Positions 11,020 through 23,329 are shown, numbered from the stretch's first letter. The stretch: 34,902 bases of DNA from Pelargonium cotyledonis (GCA_036897625.1 JAYMTA010000211.1:1-34902); one strand, 5' to 3'. The notes: generated by a model from the letters alone, not told the origin. Program-made: numbers and translations.

Positions 11020-11350
11020 GTTGCATCTCAATCTTCATTGTGATGCTGGTTTCCTGCAATAATCTATCAGTAAGTAAATAATAAGACGCTGCTTCTTTCA
11101 CATGGGAAAGATCAGTAGTTATTGTGACCAACTTCGCGTTGGATCTCATGTTGCTCGGTTCAGATTTCTATACGTGTTAAGGAGTTTGAAGATGGAGTCA
11201 TGGGGATGGTCAACTCTGCATCACACCTCATTCCTTATTGTGATGCAGTTTTCATTGTAAAATTCAGTATTAAGTGTGGAATTCATAAGATGCCATTTCT
11301 TTCACATGGGAAAGATTGGTTGTTGGTGCCAACTTCTTGTTGGATCTCAT
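11020..11350 (+). repeat. Duplicated 3' untranslated segment after the aminotransferase gene
   Basis: Two diverged copies lie in tandem, about 11020-11150 and 11215-11350. Each holds, in order, an ATTGTGATGC block, a CTTTCACATGGGAAAGAT block and a CCAACTTC(G/T)(C/T)GTTGGATCTCAT block. A matching segment follows the pseudogene (about 6810-6955). The unit was probably duplicated after or around the gene duplication. Only sequence similarity by eye supports it. Confidence 0.55.
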
Positions 11351-11407
11351 AAATCTGTATTTGCTATGTTGGACTATGTATAAACTATAAATCTTGTATT
11401 AATTCAA

Positions 11408-11555
11408 CAATCATTCAGTTGTTGAAAACAGTTTATCTTTAAAATCATTCAGTATCATCTTCAAATGTTCATGCACAACTACAATCATTCAGTTGTTGAA
11501 AACAGTTTATCTTTAAAATCATTCAGTATCATCTTCAAATGTTCATGCACAACTA
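11408..11555 (+). repeat. Perfect 74-bp tandem repeat, two copies
   Basis: Positions 11408-11481 and 11482-11555 are identical over all 74 bases, beginning CAATCATTCAGTTGTTG. The shorter motif AATCATTCAGT occurs twice inside each unit. Perfect identity suggests a recent duplication (or an assembly artefact). It lies beyond the 3' end of the aminotransferase gene and encodes nothing. Confidence 0.9.
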
Positions 11556-11639
11556 AAACATAATCAACCCATGCTTTCATTTGATTGGGTGTATCATTTA
11601 AAGATGGTTCATTTACATCCAAAAATGGCATCAAAGAAC

Positions 11640-11850
11640 TTAAATCAGTCCTCATGGTACCTCAGACCGCTCTGCACGTGCGTGAAGTTCTTCGACAACG
11701 CCCATGATCTCGCCAAGGCCTTAACGTAAACCTGAATGCATTCATGGCTGTTGTGGTAGGCGATAGTGTCTTTTCGGGGAATGTTGTGACCTGTGTATAG
11801 CAATTGCAACAGTTTGGCGTTCGTTTAGTGCAAGTATCTGCATAGTTAGT
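11640..11850 (+). other. GC-richer block, possible decayed coding remnant
   Basis: About 200 bp is clearly richer in GC than its surroundings and can be read in short stretches, such as CVKFFDNAHDLAKAL and LNAFMAVVVGDSVFSG in different frames, separated by stops and shifts. The style faintly recalls pentatricopeptide (PPR) proteins, but it is too broken to assign. The antisense open frame 11662-11877 has no family features. Confidence 0.2.
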
Positions 11851-12183
11851 TATGCATGAATTATCAACTATATTCATAAAAAATTAAGTAGTTTCCATCG
11901 AATTTATTAAAACATACGATTCACAGACTCACAAGAACTTTCTAACCAAAATAGCGAACTAGCATCTAATTTATTCTATTTTTGGATCGTTCATCACCAA
12001 TTTGTGGATCGGTTATGGCGAGCCCATTCTCAGTTGGATTGGGCCAAATCTTTGGCAGATCTGTCCTGAAGCCCATTTATCTCTTTCCCTCAGACTTCGT
12101 CTCTATAACACAGTTGCAGGGTTTTTGGTAGGGTTTCTCTCTCTCCCGTGCTCGCAGAATCACACTCATACAACACCAACACA
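11851..12183 (+). promoter_or_regulatory. Promoter and 5' leader region of the DCAF13/SOF1 gene
   Basis: AT-rich sequence gives way, from about 12060, to a pyrimidine-rich leader (TTTCTCTCTCTCCC near 12131-12146) directly before the ATG at 12184. No clear TATA box lies in the last 150 bp, typical of a housekeeping promoter. Exact transcript start is not visible. Confidence 0.4.
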
Positions 12184-15100
12184 ATGAAGGTGAAAACCAT
12201 ATCACGCTCCACAGATGAATTCACTCGAGAACGAAGCCAGGATCTTCAGGTACGTTTATACAATAATATATATTTTCCATAAATTTAATTTCTTTTAGCT
12301 CAATATTTGCTCTCTGCTGGACCTTCTCGACCTAAAAATTATGTTTTCATATTGATTTTAATCAGAGGGTGTTTCGGAATTTCGACCCCAGTTTGCGACC
12401 CCAGGAAAAGCCGGTGGAATATGTGCGCGCCGTCAAAGCGGCTAAGTTGCAGAAGGTAAATTCAGCATGAATATGGTTCTATCTTTTCTGCCATAGGTTT
12501 TTGAGTCTTCAATTCTATAATTTGTTCATTTTTGTTGTTGTTTTGATAATGGTTTTCTCTTTGTACTGGCGTGCTTAGATTTTCGCAAGGCCCTTTATTG
12601 GAGCTATGGATGCACATATAGATGCATTATCATGTATGGCAAAGAACCCGAATCACTTGAAAGGAATTTTTTCTGGTTCGATGGATGGAGGTAAGTATTC
12701 TGTTGTGTTACTTTAGCTAGTTATTACTCCTGTTTCAATGGAATTTATAATTTCATGGCATTGGATCATAGCACACACAGCTTTCTTATTTGAGCCTTTT
12801 TAAAATATTTGGAAACTGACTTTTCGGTGAATCAGCCCATTTTGTTGGCCTTTTACCCAATCCCAAAATTATTATTTGGGTTAGTTTAAAGTTTTTGACT
12901 TAATTTGTTGTTACCTTTGCAGATATTCGTCTTTGGGATATAGCTTCCAGGTAAGCTTGTGCATCAATAATTCAAGTGTTCAACATTTTGTTGATAGATA
13001 ATACAAGACTTTTTTTTTCTTTCTAGAGATGCTTGTAGTTCATGTACTTCACTCATACTTACACGCATTATTTCTATATTGACACTGGAGCTTTTTTTCA
13101 TAGTTTATTCATATTCATTTAAATCCTGATGTGGGTGGATAATCTCTATCTAATTACTTAATAAGTTTTGATCTTTTATTGGGGTGTGATGGATATGGGG
13201 TTCTGAATTCTGAGTGATCTTAATTGGTGAAAAATTGAACTGTCAAGAGATTTATATTAAGATTACAGTTTGTGCATCTTCCCTTGTCCATGTTGCAAAA
13301 TTTGTGAGGCAATTTGTGGAAAAGGACATAGCTTATTAATTTATGTAAATGTATGTGAAAGAATTGGGTTGTCAGAAGCAATACTGTCTTATTTGGTTAT
13401 TTAACCCCCAAATGACCTGAGCTGTATATTGTGTCACATATCTTCTATATGCAATTGCATCATTTTGTAATTGGTATAATATAGATTAATGAATCTATTC
13501 ACTGTTTTTATTTATTTATATTTTTGCTTTAGGTACCTCTCTCTCTATTTATTTACATTTGATACTTTAATCATGGGTTATTTGAAGTTTTGTTTAACAT
13601 TTTGAATTTGAAGGCAAACTGTTTGTCAGTTTCCTGGTCACCAAGGTGCTGTGCGAGGATTGACTGCTTCAACAGACGGGCGTATTCTTGTATCATGTGG
13701 AGATGATTGCACGTATGGATTAAATTTTGGTTTTGAATTTTTACTGTTAACCTGGACCTTAATTTTGAACTGTTAGTTTATAAATATTCATTTTAACGTT
13801 GTTTTCTTCCCAAAACTGGGCTTCTCTGGTTCAGTGTCAGGCTGTGGGATGTTCCTGTTGCTACTCTTAATGACTCAGATGACACATCTGATAATGCTGC
13901 AAAGGTAATGCTTGCTTTATGTAGCCATTTTTTAAGCCATGCATTAGTTCTTGTTCCTTTCCTACCTTACTAATTGATTTACACTTACAGCCGCTGGCAT
14001 CCTATGTCTGGAAGAATGCATTTCGGTAAGGATTCATTTTCTATTGTTGGTAAATATTTTAGAATTGTATCTGCTAAACCTTACAATTGGTTTACACTCC
14101 AAAGCCTTATTCCTTTTATGCTATGGTCTTATTCAGGGCTGTTGATCACCAATGGGAGGGTGATCTCTTTGCCACAGGTAGTGCTCAAGTTGATATATGG
14201 GATCACAATAGGTATGATCATTACATGTTTTTTTTTTCTTGCTAAATTACACTAGTTATTCCAATAATTTTATGACATGGTTTCTCCTGTAATTAGGTCT
14301 CAACCAATTAATAGTTTTGAATGGGGGTCAGACACAACTATATCTGTAAGATTCAATCCTGCGCAAATTAATCTCTTGGCAGCATCAGCCAGGTATGCAT
14401 ATATAGGCCATTTTTGGATGAAATTTGATTTTGATGATTTCTAGGCTAATTTCACTCTTAAAAAAATTGTTTTATTCTTTATGTTTGCCACTATCATCTA
14501 TTATTTAAAAATAATAGCATCTGAGCAAATTATGTTTATGGTTCTTAGAAAACTTGGTTGAGTCAGATTCTTATACTTTCTGTTTGGCAATCTCATCTAA
14601 TGTTATTGGAAATACATGTTTAAATTTTAATGAGGACTACCATTCTCTAATTAGCTTGACTGTTGTAGAAACCTTATAGTTCAGGATATTTTTTTTTCCA
14701 TCGAATGGTGTTTAGTGTCAAGAATCAAGATATTACCTCTTTTGGTGGTTGAAGTTTTCAAAATAAATGCATGATGTATCTGAAATATAAGACTCCTAAA
14801 ATGGAAACTGCACTTCAGTAGTAAGTCCAAATTCACCTCGGGTCATGAAAGCTCTAGCTACATTTTGGCCAGTTTCTAGTGAGATGTAATAAGAATAGCT
14901 CTAAGTTCATTAGACGTGATTTGGTGTGACTTTTGTTATGCGCTCTGACACTTATAAAGAAATTGGTTGCCTGCTAGTATTAAGAAAAGAGCTTTGGTGA
15001 ACTTTATGCTGATCTTTTTTTCCTAACTACATGTTTATTTCTTTTGCAGTGACCGTAGCATAACACTTTATGATTTGCGCATGTCATCCCCAGCAAGGAA

Positions 15101-18100
15101 ACTTATCATGAGGGTACTTTTAACACAAATCAGTTTATATTCTAGTCATTCTTCTACATTATAGCCAAGTACTTGAAAATGATCTGGTTAATTATATGTA
15201 ATATACCAATTGGACTGTAAACTACCACCTTTATTAAAATCCAAGGAAATTTCTTTGGGCTTTAGTGTTCATTAATGAACAGGCAGAGTATTGAGCTGTC
15301 TGAATCAGTTTGGTGCTATGTCTATAGAAAATAGGTGATTTGGTAGACATTCGTGTTCCAGTCACATGCCACCCAAATTCATCTATATTAGAAGAAGGTG
15401 TCCATCATTTAGTCCTCATAATTGGCATGATTTGAGTCTGATTTCTATAAGTCTTTTGGGGGAGAAACTTTGCAAATATAGGGCTTTCCAGTTTTTAATT
15501 TAAGAAAGGCTTATAATATTTGGTTTGAATAGAGTTGAATGTTACATCCTGTACATCATTCTTCTAATAGGCCATTCTCCACAAATAAATACCTACAAAC
15601 CAAAACTTATGGCCTTCCTTCTTTTCCTCTGTTATTAACTATAATTTTTTAAAATTATTTGTTATTTATGAGTACCCAACTGTACCTGTACCTAATAATA
15701 GCTGTACCGGGTACTTGTATCCATACACACAAAAGTTTTAATTTGTAAAATCTTTAAATCTCAAAGGACATTGGGTTACTTTCTGTTTCTGCTGTATTTC
15801 TAATCCACTCTTTTTATTCTGTGATTGGGTCCCCCAAAAGAAATGAAACAGATTTAAAAGTAAAATTAGCAGGCAAGTAATTCTTTACAACTTAGGAACT
15901 TGAAGAAATAAGGCAACTTCTATCTTTTGGGATGAGAACATACATTAGTCATCTGAAATGCCTTAAAATAACTGAATGCCCGAGGAATATCATTGTCTCT
16001 TGTAATGGTTATATTATTCCCTTTGTTCAAATGGTAAATTCGTTCTAACGCATTTAATTATTTTGATTGTTGCAGACAAAGACCAATTCTATTTCTTGGA
16101 ACCCCATGGAGCCGATGAACTTCACAGCTGTAAGCACCACTGCATAAAATTTGTCTGGGAATTCTGCTATGAGTGTTATTTGCTTGGGATAGAATTGGAA
16201 TACTGCTTCCAGTATATTGCTATTTTTTGTTTAACTTAGAATGTGCACAACTGTTGATACAGGGAAATGAGGATAGTAATTGCTATAGTTACGACGCTAG
16301 AAAACTTGATGAGGCAAAGTGTGTACACAAAGGTCACGTCTCTGCAGTGTAAGATTAGAAGTGGGCGTTTTGATAAATTTAGTCATTTTGAAAGTCATAT
16401 TTCCTTCTTTTTTTCATTTTCATATAATGACAATTGTCTCTCCCAATACTTAATCTTTCCAGGATGGATATCGATTACTCACCAACAGGTCGGGAATTTG
16501 TAACTGGGTCTTATGATAGAACGGTGAGTTCTTTCCTTCATTAGGTTATATCCAGTTTTATCCAATTCTCCCAATGTCTATTTTACATAATTACATCCAT
16601 ATTCCTAGAACTATGTTTATTGGAATGAATTTTTTGTGATTGCTATTTGCGAATATTTCAGCCAGTGCATCTTACTGTATCATTTTTTGCAACTTTTACA
16701 TTAACCATCTGTGATGGTGATCTAATTTACCTGCAACATTGTAGTGATGAACTTACATCCTTTACAGGTAAGAATTTTCCAGTATAATGGTGGTCACAGC
16801 CGGGAAATATATCACACAAAGAGAATGCAAAGGTTTTACTGCTTTTTCACCCCTCTTAATGGCTTGTTTGGTATGTTGAATATTTATGAACTGTTTGGTC
16901 TGTAAGAGTAAACTGAAAAATAAAAAATGCGACCATAGCTAGAGTTGCCAACTCTTTTAACTGTGTCAGGTGAAATAACTATAATTACTAAAACACCCTA
17001 ACATGGTAACACTTGGCAATACTTGACTAAGTACCAGTCATTTTGAATTTGAACTACTGTGTACTCTGTACCTTCTGAACGCATCTAGTGGTCAATAGTT
17101 CATTTCTTTTGGAGGTGTTTAAGCTGACTTAAATTTTGTTGTATATATAGGGTATTTTGTGTCAAGTTCAGCTGTGATGGAAGTTACATCATTTCAGGGA
17201 GTGACGACACCAACTTGAGGGTTTGGAAAGCAAAAGCATCAGAACAACTGGGAGTTGTAAGAATCTTTCCTTTCCATGTGCTTCAGTGCTTACCTATAGT
17301 CTAACTGAGGTTTAATTGTTAAACTATGGGTTTGAGATCGTTGGCTCTCCAGTTCATTTGGTGTTTTTTTTTCTATGGTAATTTAACAATTTAGTTCTAA
17401 AATGGGACAAATTGATTCTACGGCAACATGTTAGGCCGTAGTAGTACCTCACTGAAGGCTTTGTTTTATCATCAACATTTATATTATTATTTTGGATTTT
17501 ATAGTTCCATTTATCTTGTCTGTTGTGTGCTAATTTTTTGTTCTTTTCATGTCTGTCTGAACTTGAAACCCTATTCTTGATGCAGCTTCTTCCTAGGGAA
17601 CGAAGAAAACATGAGTATGATGAAGCTCTCATTAACCGATTCAAGCACCTTCCTGAGGTTAAGCGCATCGTGAGGTATTTAAGTGAATCTGCATTTTTTT
17701 CATCCTTCTATCATTGTTTACCCTATTAGGGTAGAAAAGATGTCTGAAAATTGTGTCAGACCATTTCTTAGTTGTCAGTGGGTTTAAAGAGAGCTCCTGG
17801 AACTTACTATTAACTTCAATGTATGGGCGATGGAGACTGTGTTGTGTTGCACTAGAAAACAACTTTTTTGCTGGAATTTTATTGAGCGGACCTTTTTCAG
17901 AACATATTTTGGTACATTAATTTCTGATTTTTGCTGTATGGGTCAATTGTGCAGGCATAGGCACTTGCCGAAACCAATATACAAGGCAGCTGCCCTTGTA
18001 CGCACGATGACTGAAGCTGAGAGAAAGAAAGCGGAGAGGAGAAAAGCTCACAGTGCCCCAGGAAGCTCTTCAGTACAGCCATTGCGCAAAAGAAGAATCA

Positions 18101-18117
18101 TCAAGGAAGTTGAGTGA
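12184..18117 (+). CDS. DCAF13: DCAF13/SOF1 WD40 protein, small-subunit processome factor
   Basis: Seventeen exons: 12184-12249, 12366-12455, 12579-12690, 12923-12950, 13614-13712, 13835-13904, 13991-14025, 14137-14211, 14297-14392, 15050-15113, 16076-16129, 16263-16348, 16463-16523, 16768-16832, 17151-17256, 17586-17674 and 17955-18117. All phases join to 452 aa, the normal family length.

The protein opens with MKVKTISRSTDEFTRERSQD. It then has WD repeats (DIRLWDI, VRLWDV, VDIWDH, ITLYDLR, YSYDAR, VRIFQY, LRVWKA) and ends with the Sof1 domain (LLPRERRKHEYDEALINRF ... KHLPEVKRIVRHRHLPKPIY) and a Lys/Arg-rich tail. Family members act in the nucleolus with U3 snoRNP in 18S rRNA maturation and can serve as CUL4-DDB1 substrate receptors; YDLR (231-234) and YDAR (273-276) resemble DWD-box ends. 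Exon 14 uses a weak donor, GTTTTA. Confidence 0.95.
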
Positions 18118-18802
18118 GAAATATGGGTTTTTGACTTTTGCTCGCGGCACAGTGAGTTGTGGGCTAAATGATTCTTTTTGTAACTTTTGTTTGGTTTTAG
18201 GATGGTGTAGCTGATAGTGATCCAGCTACAGAATATCACCAAAATACGAAATTGATGATGTAAAATCTACCAGTTTTATTGGTAATGAGTTGAGGAAGAT
18301 TTGCTACAAAGTCCTTGTTTGGGTTGTCTACTGTATATGTTTATAGAGGTAGTTGAAAGGAGGTAAACTATATATGAAATTTGTTTGGAAAACTAACCTC
18401 TAGAAAGAGGTTCGAAAGGAATTTTGTAGAATTAAATTGTTTGGTGAAATTGTTTTAAAGAGCAAGTAAAATTATGAATTCTCTTTGTACTTGAGTCAAT
18501 CAACATTATGTGGATAAAAGTGAGTTCAAATGGTATCAGGATCGATGCCCACTACCTTTCTGTATCAATTTTTTTTTTCAAAAGCAATATATTGTGTACA
18601 GTAAAAACATCTATATCATATCTAGTATGGGCATACTATAGAGTAAACATTTCTATATTTATATTTGAGGTCGATCCATATTTAGTATGGGCCAACCACA
18701 TTGTGTTATTTTCTCAAAACAAAAACAAATCAACTATAGATCTTATTTAGGTAAATTTGTGATTGAATTTTACCGAGCTACTGTGAGAGGTGCAGCAGCT
18801 TA
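18118..18802. other. 3' flank of the DCAF13 gene
   Basis: Contains the probable 3' untranslated region (to roughly 18400-18480; no single polyadenylation signal stands out) and AT-rich spacer. The 17-mer CATTATGTGGATAAAAG at 18504-18520 recurs at 19084-19100. A TGGTATCAGG at 18531 faintly resembles a retrotransposon primer-binding site but has no flanking LTR. No gene is seen. Confidence 0.5.
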
Positions 18803-19075
18803 GTGTGTTCGGGAATCCTCATTTGATTTGAAATGCTGGATTTGAATCAAATGAGGTGTTTGGAAACTTCAAGAATTTAGATTTCGATTTGAGTGAAATC
18901 TAATGGCTTTCAAAACATGCTTTAAACATGAAATTTCAAATGACAGCAGCTCATATCTTGTTATTTAAAATTTTATGTTTTCCCAAACATTATATTTGTA
19001 TTTGAAATACAACATTTCAAATCCAAAATTTCAAATGACGAATTTCAAATCAAATTCATGTTCCCAAACCTTGGG
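18803..19075. mobile_element. Tourist/PIF-Harbinger-like MITE
   Basis: A 273-bp element between two TTA trinucleotides (18800-18802 and 19076-19078), the typical target-site duplication of PIF/Harbinger elements. The ends are imperfect inverted repeats: left GTGTGTTCGGGAATCCTC followed by ATTTGATTTGAAAT, and right, in reverse complement, GGTTTGGGAACATGA followed by ATTTGATTTGAAAT. An inner hairpin (CCTCATTTGATT with AATCAAATGAGG, about 18817-18857) adds secondary structure. It is non-coding, hence non-autonomous. Confidence 0.65.
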
Positions 19076-19078
19076 TTA

Positions 19079-19523
19079 ATTAGCATTATGTGGATAAAAG
19101 CGTTATGTCTATACACATGATTTTACTATTATTTTCACTCAACCTTCCAGGGATACAATCATAGAATATGTCTGCAACTGCTGTTAGTTTTTGGCATTGT
19201 AGTAGCTCACTTATTAGGCAATGGCTGGATTAGGAAAGTTTACTTGAAAGTGACAATCAAGAATCAAAATGACATAAATTCTAACTAACATCTTTGAATT
19301 AAAATATTTTGGCCATAAAAATGGCACTAGAATGTGAATGTCAACCCCATTTCAATTTGAAAACTTTGGGAAATTGAGATGCTGACAAGGGAAAAGAACA
19401 AACAAGAAAGACAAGTGTTCATCCAAAAGAACATAAAAATCATCAAGACAATATGTTGATACATGAGAATGAATGTTGCACAGTATAAAGATACCCATGA
19501 AACATATTGTACTATAAGAACTG
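19079..19523. other. Convergent spacer and CBP20 3' untranslated region
   Basis: Lies between the MITE and the stop codon of CBP20, which is read on the opposite strand. The part next to 19524 must hold the CBP20 3' untranslated region. No coding frame here belongs to a known family. Confidence 0.5.
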
Positions 19524-22500
19524 CTATGGCCTTCGCTTGCGATCATCTTCTTCTTCTTCATCAGAATCACCACTCTCGCGAAATCGTGGATTCTTCTCCT
19601 GTTGGAAGAAAACAAATTTTCGTTAGATGTGAGACATTAACAGTCCCCTAATTTTGAGTACAATAGTCCCACACCACTACATCGTCACTATTTTTAGTGT
19701 CCGTACCTAAATTTTTGTTTTTTTAAAGCCACATAGTTTAGAAAGAGTCAACACAAGTTTATGACTTGTGAAACTAGAAGGTAGTCCCCGAAAGGTCGTG
19801 GGTTGGAGTCTCATTGAGTGGGGTGGGGTTATGGGAAAAGGGGAAAACTACCAAATGTTGTGTATCTAAGTCCATTGAGCCATTTAAAAAATAAAAATAA
19901 AAATTAGAAGGTAAAAGAAAAAACCCGAATTTTAGCTTGAATCAATCTACTACCAAAGAGAGGCATATTGATTCTTTCATGATTAAATATGTTAATCCTT
20001 CTTTATGCTGGGCATACTCCTAACGACAGTGAAAAGGTTTGCATTGGAGAACTGGAGATTACCGGTCTAGAGTCGTTATCAGAGTTTCTTCTGGATTCAT
20101 GATCAGAGTTTCTCTTCGAGGGCTCATGCATACGGCGGTCATCATCTCTGTATCTCTTCCGATGATAATCTCCTGTACAGATGACACATATCAAATGAAA
20201 AACCTATGGCCATACCAAATCATATGGTAAGATTGAACAGTGGCTCATATCCATTAAAAAAGAGAAATTTGGTTAATATGATTTTGTCAAGGAATTTACC
20301 TCTGCCTTGTCTATGGGAGGCCCCATGACCATGACCTCCACCGTGTCTACCATCTGCAGGAACTAAATGTCAGAAATAGCTGAAAGAGAAACATATATGA
20401 ATACCAGAATAAACACATCCACATGGTAAGAGATTATTGAGAATGCCAATAGAATGTCAGAAAATGGAAGTACAAATCACTAAACTTGTTGGTGGCTTGA
20501 AGGTGATATAAAATTAGATATGATTCAGATTATGTTGCAAGTAACATGACTGTAGATGACATAATGTACTTATGTTGTCAGTCTTGTACCTCAAATTGCA
20601 GAACCAATTGTTCATTAAACCTAAAATAATAAGGGATGTCAGGGCTAAATGTTCCAACTCACTTAACAGATTTATATAAGGTCTTCTCTTTTCATCCAAA
20701 AAATAGATAATGATTTCTCTGCGCAAACAGGTAGAGAGGATGGGAAAAGCTTAAAAATCATGGCCCAACTATCGTTCCAACCAGTTTGAACAAAGGAGAC
20801 ATGGCCACCAAGCCACATTGAGTATTTGGTGTATATGTACAAAGATGTATATCTATTTAGTGTTTTGATTGCATATAAACTGCCCCAACAGACTTTTGGG
20901 TTTTGGGCTCTACCAACTTCAAATAGGTCCCAGTAATGCGTCAACCTCTATGCTTTGAACTAGACACAGATAGCTATGTCTTGCCATCCTCAGTCCAGTA
21001 TTTGCTAACAATTCAAGTTACCCTAACTTGCAGCACAAAAATGGTCAAATTACTTCCATACAGAAATCGCCAACTAACATGATTATATGTGCCAAGAGTA
21101 GTAATAAGTAAAACAGTATAACAAAAAAATAAATAAAACATGATCAACTGTAACTGCAATGCAGTAATGGCAATCTATTTTATCTAACAACTCAGTGACT
21201 TACAAGAAGGTGGCATAACAGGTGGAAAAGAGCCCAAGGATCCAGCACCATAATCTACGAGCTGCCTTTGTGCTTCTAATTCTTTCTGAATTACTTTCCC
21301 ATAACCACCTCTGCGTATAACATGTTAAGAGAACCAAAAGAGCACAAATAATAAAGTAAGACAGAAACAAGAGCATATAAATAAACCTTAAGACCACCTA
21401 TTTATTAGCCATGTCATATACACTTCAAGGTACAAGTAAAATGGATTTCAATGTATGTTCAGACATTTCACAAATTTTCATAAAGTAGAGCAGGAACACT
21501 AAGACCATATAACAATTAAATACAGAAATGATCCATATGCACGGGTTAACTTTGAACTCTTGTATAAAACCAACAATACCAAATTAGAGATGTTGACGTT
21601 AGATATACAGAAAGTGAAAAGGATATCAGGATCATAGTCGGTACGATATTCATCCCGCACCTGAACGACAATAAAAATATATGTCAATACTAATCCAAAA
21701 GTTTTGGGTTTTAGATGGCAGGGACAAAGTTCACCTGTCCTCCACTTCGACCACGTCCCCATTGTCTTCCTTCTTGGAACCCCCAATCAAAATCCACACG
21801 AATAGGACGATCGTCGAGAATTGTTCCACTTATATATTTGACAGCATCTTCAGTATCTTCTCTAGAGTAATATCTGATAAATAAAATATTTATATAACAT
21901 GTAATCAATATCTTTAGTTAAGCTTAATATAGAGTGCATTTTCTCAAACATGAGAGCATAACAGGGAACGTTCTAGTTCTTGCTTGCCAAGATGTTGCAA
22001 AGGGATCAACATCAAACTATAGAGTAAAAACAGCGGAAAAAAGGGGTCTAGGAAGTTCTCAGGTTCATTTGTTTCTAAAAGTATTCCTTAAACTGAAGTT
22101 ACATTAATAATGAGTTTTTGTAAACATTGTTGTGTTGGTAGTGTAGCTCCAATGTGAATTCTTTGAATTTTAGATATATTTCCTCTATATATATAATCCA
22201 TTAGAGCTAAAGAAGCGTTACATCAAGGATAAAGTGCATGATCTAGTATATACTACCAATCACTATTTCTTTATGAAAAAGTTTCACAACTTAAACTAGA
22301 AGGTTTAAAAAACGACACCAAAAGAATTATGAGAAACTACAGTAAATAAAAATGAATATTCATAGCCTCTGCAGATATGATGATTACAAAGTTAACAAAC
22401 TTACAGGACAAAAGAAAAGCCACACGGTGTCTTTGAGTTCTTATCAAGGCCCATAATGATCTTCTTAATTTCCCCAGCGCGGGAGAATAGCTCATAAACT

Positions 22501-22889
22501 TGCTCTTCTGTTGTATAAAAGGACATGTTCCCAATATAAACAGTTGTTGAGGTCAGCAGTGCATGCTCAAATTCTTCTTGTGTCCCCTGGAACCTCCGAT
22601 CACGGTATGCCGAAAGCTTAGCTTGTTCCTATCATGAAATGTGAATATAAACGATTCAAATCACGGAAACGAGAATGAAGATTAGTACACTGGAAAACAG
22701 GAAGCAACTAGTTTCAGCACTGTTCTTCAAATATGGATAAAAGCTAGGAACCTAATTAGTTTCAACACCAAGAAATTACCTAATGAAATGCAAACAATTG
22801 CAAGCAAAACCAAGAGCTTAAAACAAACTCAAATTGGAGCTATGAAACAAACACAATATTCGAGAAATTACCTTAAACAATGAAGCCAT
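19524..22889 (-). CDS. CBP20: Nuclear cap-binding protein subunit 2 (CBP20)
   Basis: Eight coding exons on the minus strand: 22889-22872, 22628-22405, 21873-21735, 21660-21627, 21314-21204, 20353-20300, 20172-20063 and 19598-19524. They join in phase to 254 aa, close to known plant CBP20. With CBP80 it forms the nuclear cap-binding complex that binds the m7G cap of RNA polymerase II transcripts and promotes splicing, miRNA processing and export.

The RRM shows RNP2 (VYIGNMSF, 36-43) and RNP1 ([10 protein letters not shown], 74-83). Y14 and Y37 correspond to the two cap-stacking tyrosines of the human protein. The basic/acidic plant tail ([10 protein letters not shown] ... [13 protein letters not shown]) carries probable nuclear localisation signals. 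Intron 4 is a U12-type AT-AC intron. The first exon encodes only six residues, MASLFK. Confidence 0.96.
21315..21626 (-). other. U12-type AT-AC intron (CBP20 intron 4)
   Basis: On the minus strand the intron begins ATATCCTTTT at 21626, the U12 donor consensus, and ends TTATAC at 21315. A branch-site match TTCTCTTAAC (21333-21324) lies with its A about 10 nt from the end. No GT-AG alternative joins the flanking exons in frame, whereas AT-AC gives DYDP-GRGGYG, the conserved glycine-rich linker after the RRM. Splicing therefore needs the minor spliceosome. Confidence 0.92.
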
Positions 22890-23049
22890 TTCCCTTTGAA
22901 CCTAAACACAACACACCCAACTGGGTTTCCACAGAAAAATTCAATCAGCAACATGAAAAAGACATGATTTTTACCAAAACCCTAGAAAGGTCTGGCCTTG
23001 CAAGCAAAAATACCTAAAAAGCGATTAGAGACTGCGTCGAAAGCTTACC
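22890..23049 (-). other. CBP20 5' untranslated region with a leader intron
   Basis: A donor CTG|GTAAGCTT at 23049/23048 and an acceptor TTTAG|GTTCAAAGGG at 22902/22901 suggest an intron of about 147 bp in the leader. The second leader exon is 22901-22890, just before ATG. Leader introns are common in plant housekeeping genes. Splicing is inferred from signals only, and the cap site is unknown. Confidence 0.5.
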
Positions 23050-23329
23050 AGATGTGAAGCTGCCGCGAGAGAAGGGCCCTTGGGACGAATTGAAAGATCC
23101 GGTTTGGGCTTTTCCATGTGAGGGGTATGTTCGTAATTTTATGTTTCTGTTTGGACGCGGGGTTTAGAGTCGAAATCACCAAACAGTTCATTATTCCACA
23201 TCTGGCGGAGGATTCACTATCCACACTCCCAAACAGCCTCTGCTAGACTTGTTAATTCCTACACACACCACACACTCCACTATACACTGTGCTCCAAGTA
23301 AAAAAAAACCTATCATAAACCGATTCTCA
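23050..23329. promoter_or_regulatory. Divergent promoter between CBP20 and the first NFD6-like gene
   Basis: The CBP20 leader runs leftward from about 23100 and the NFD6-like ATG starts rightward at 23330. Hence at most about 230 bp separates two divergent transcripts. No convincing TATA box points to either side. Shared regulation is an inference from spacing. Confidence 0.45.

Noticed and set aside
18531..18540. Retrotransposon primer-binding site
   Set aside because: TGGTATCAGG matches only about nine bases of the tRNA-Met complement and no LTR precedes it.
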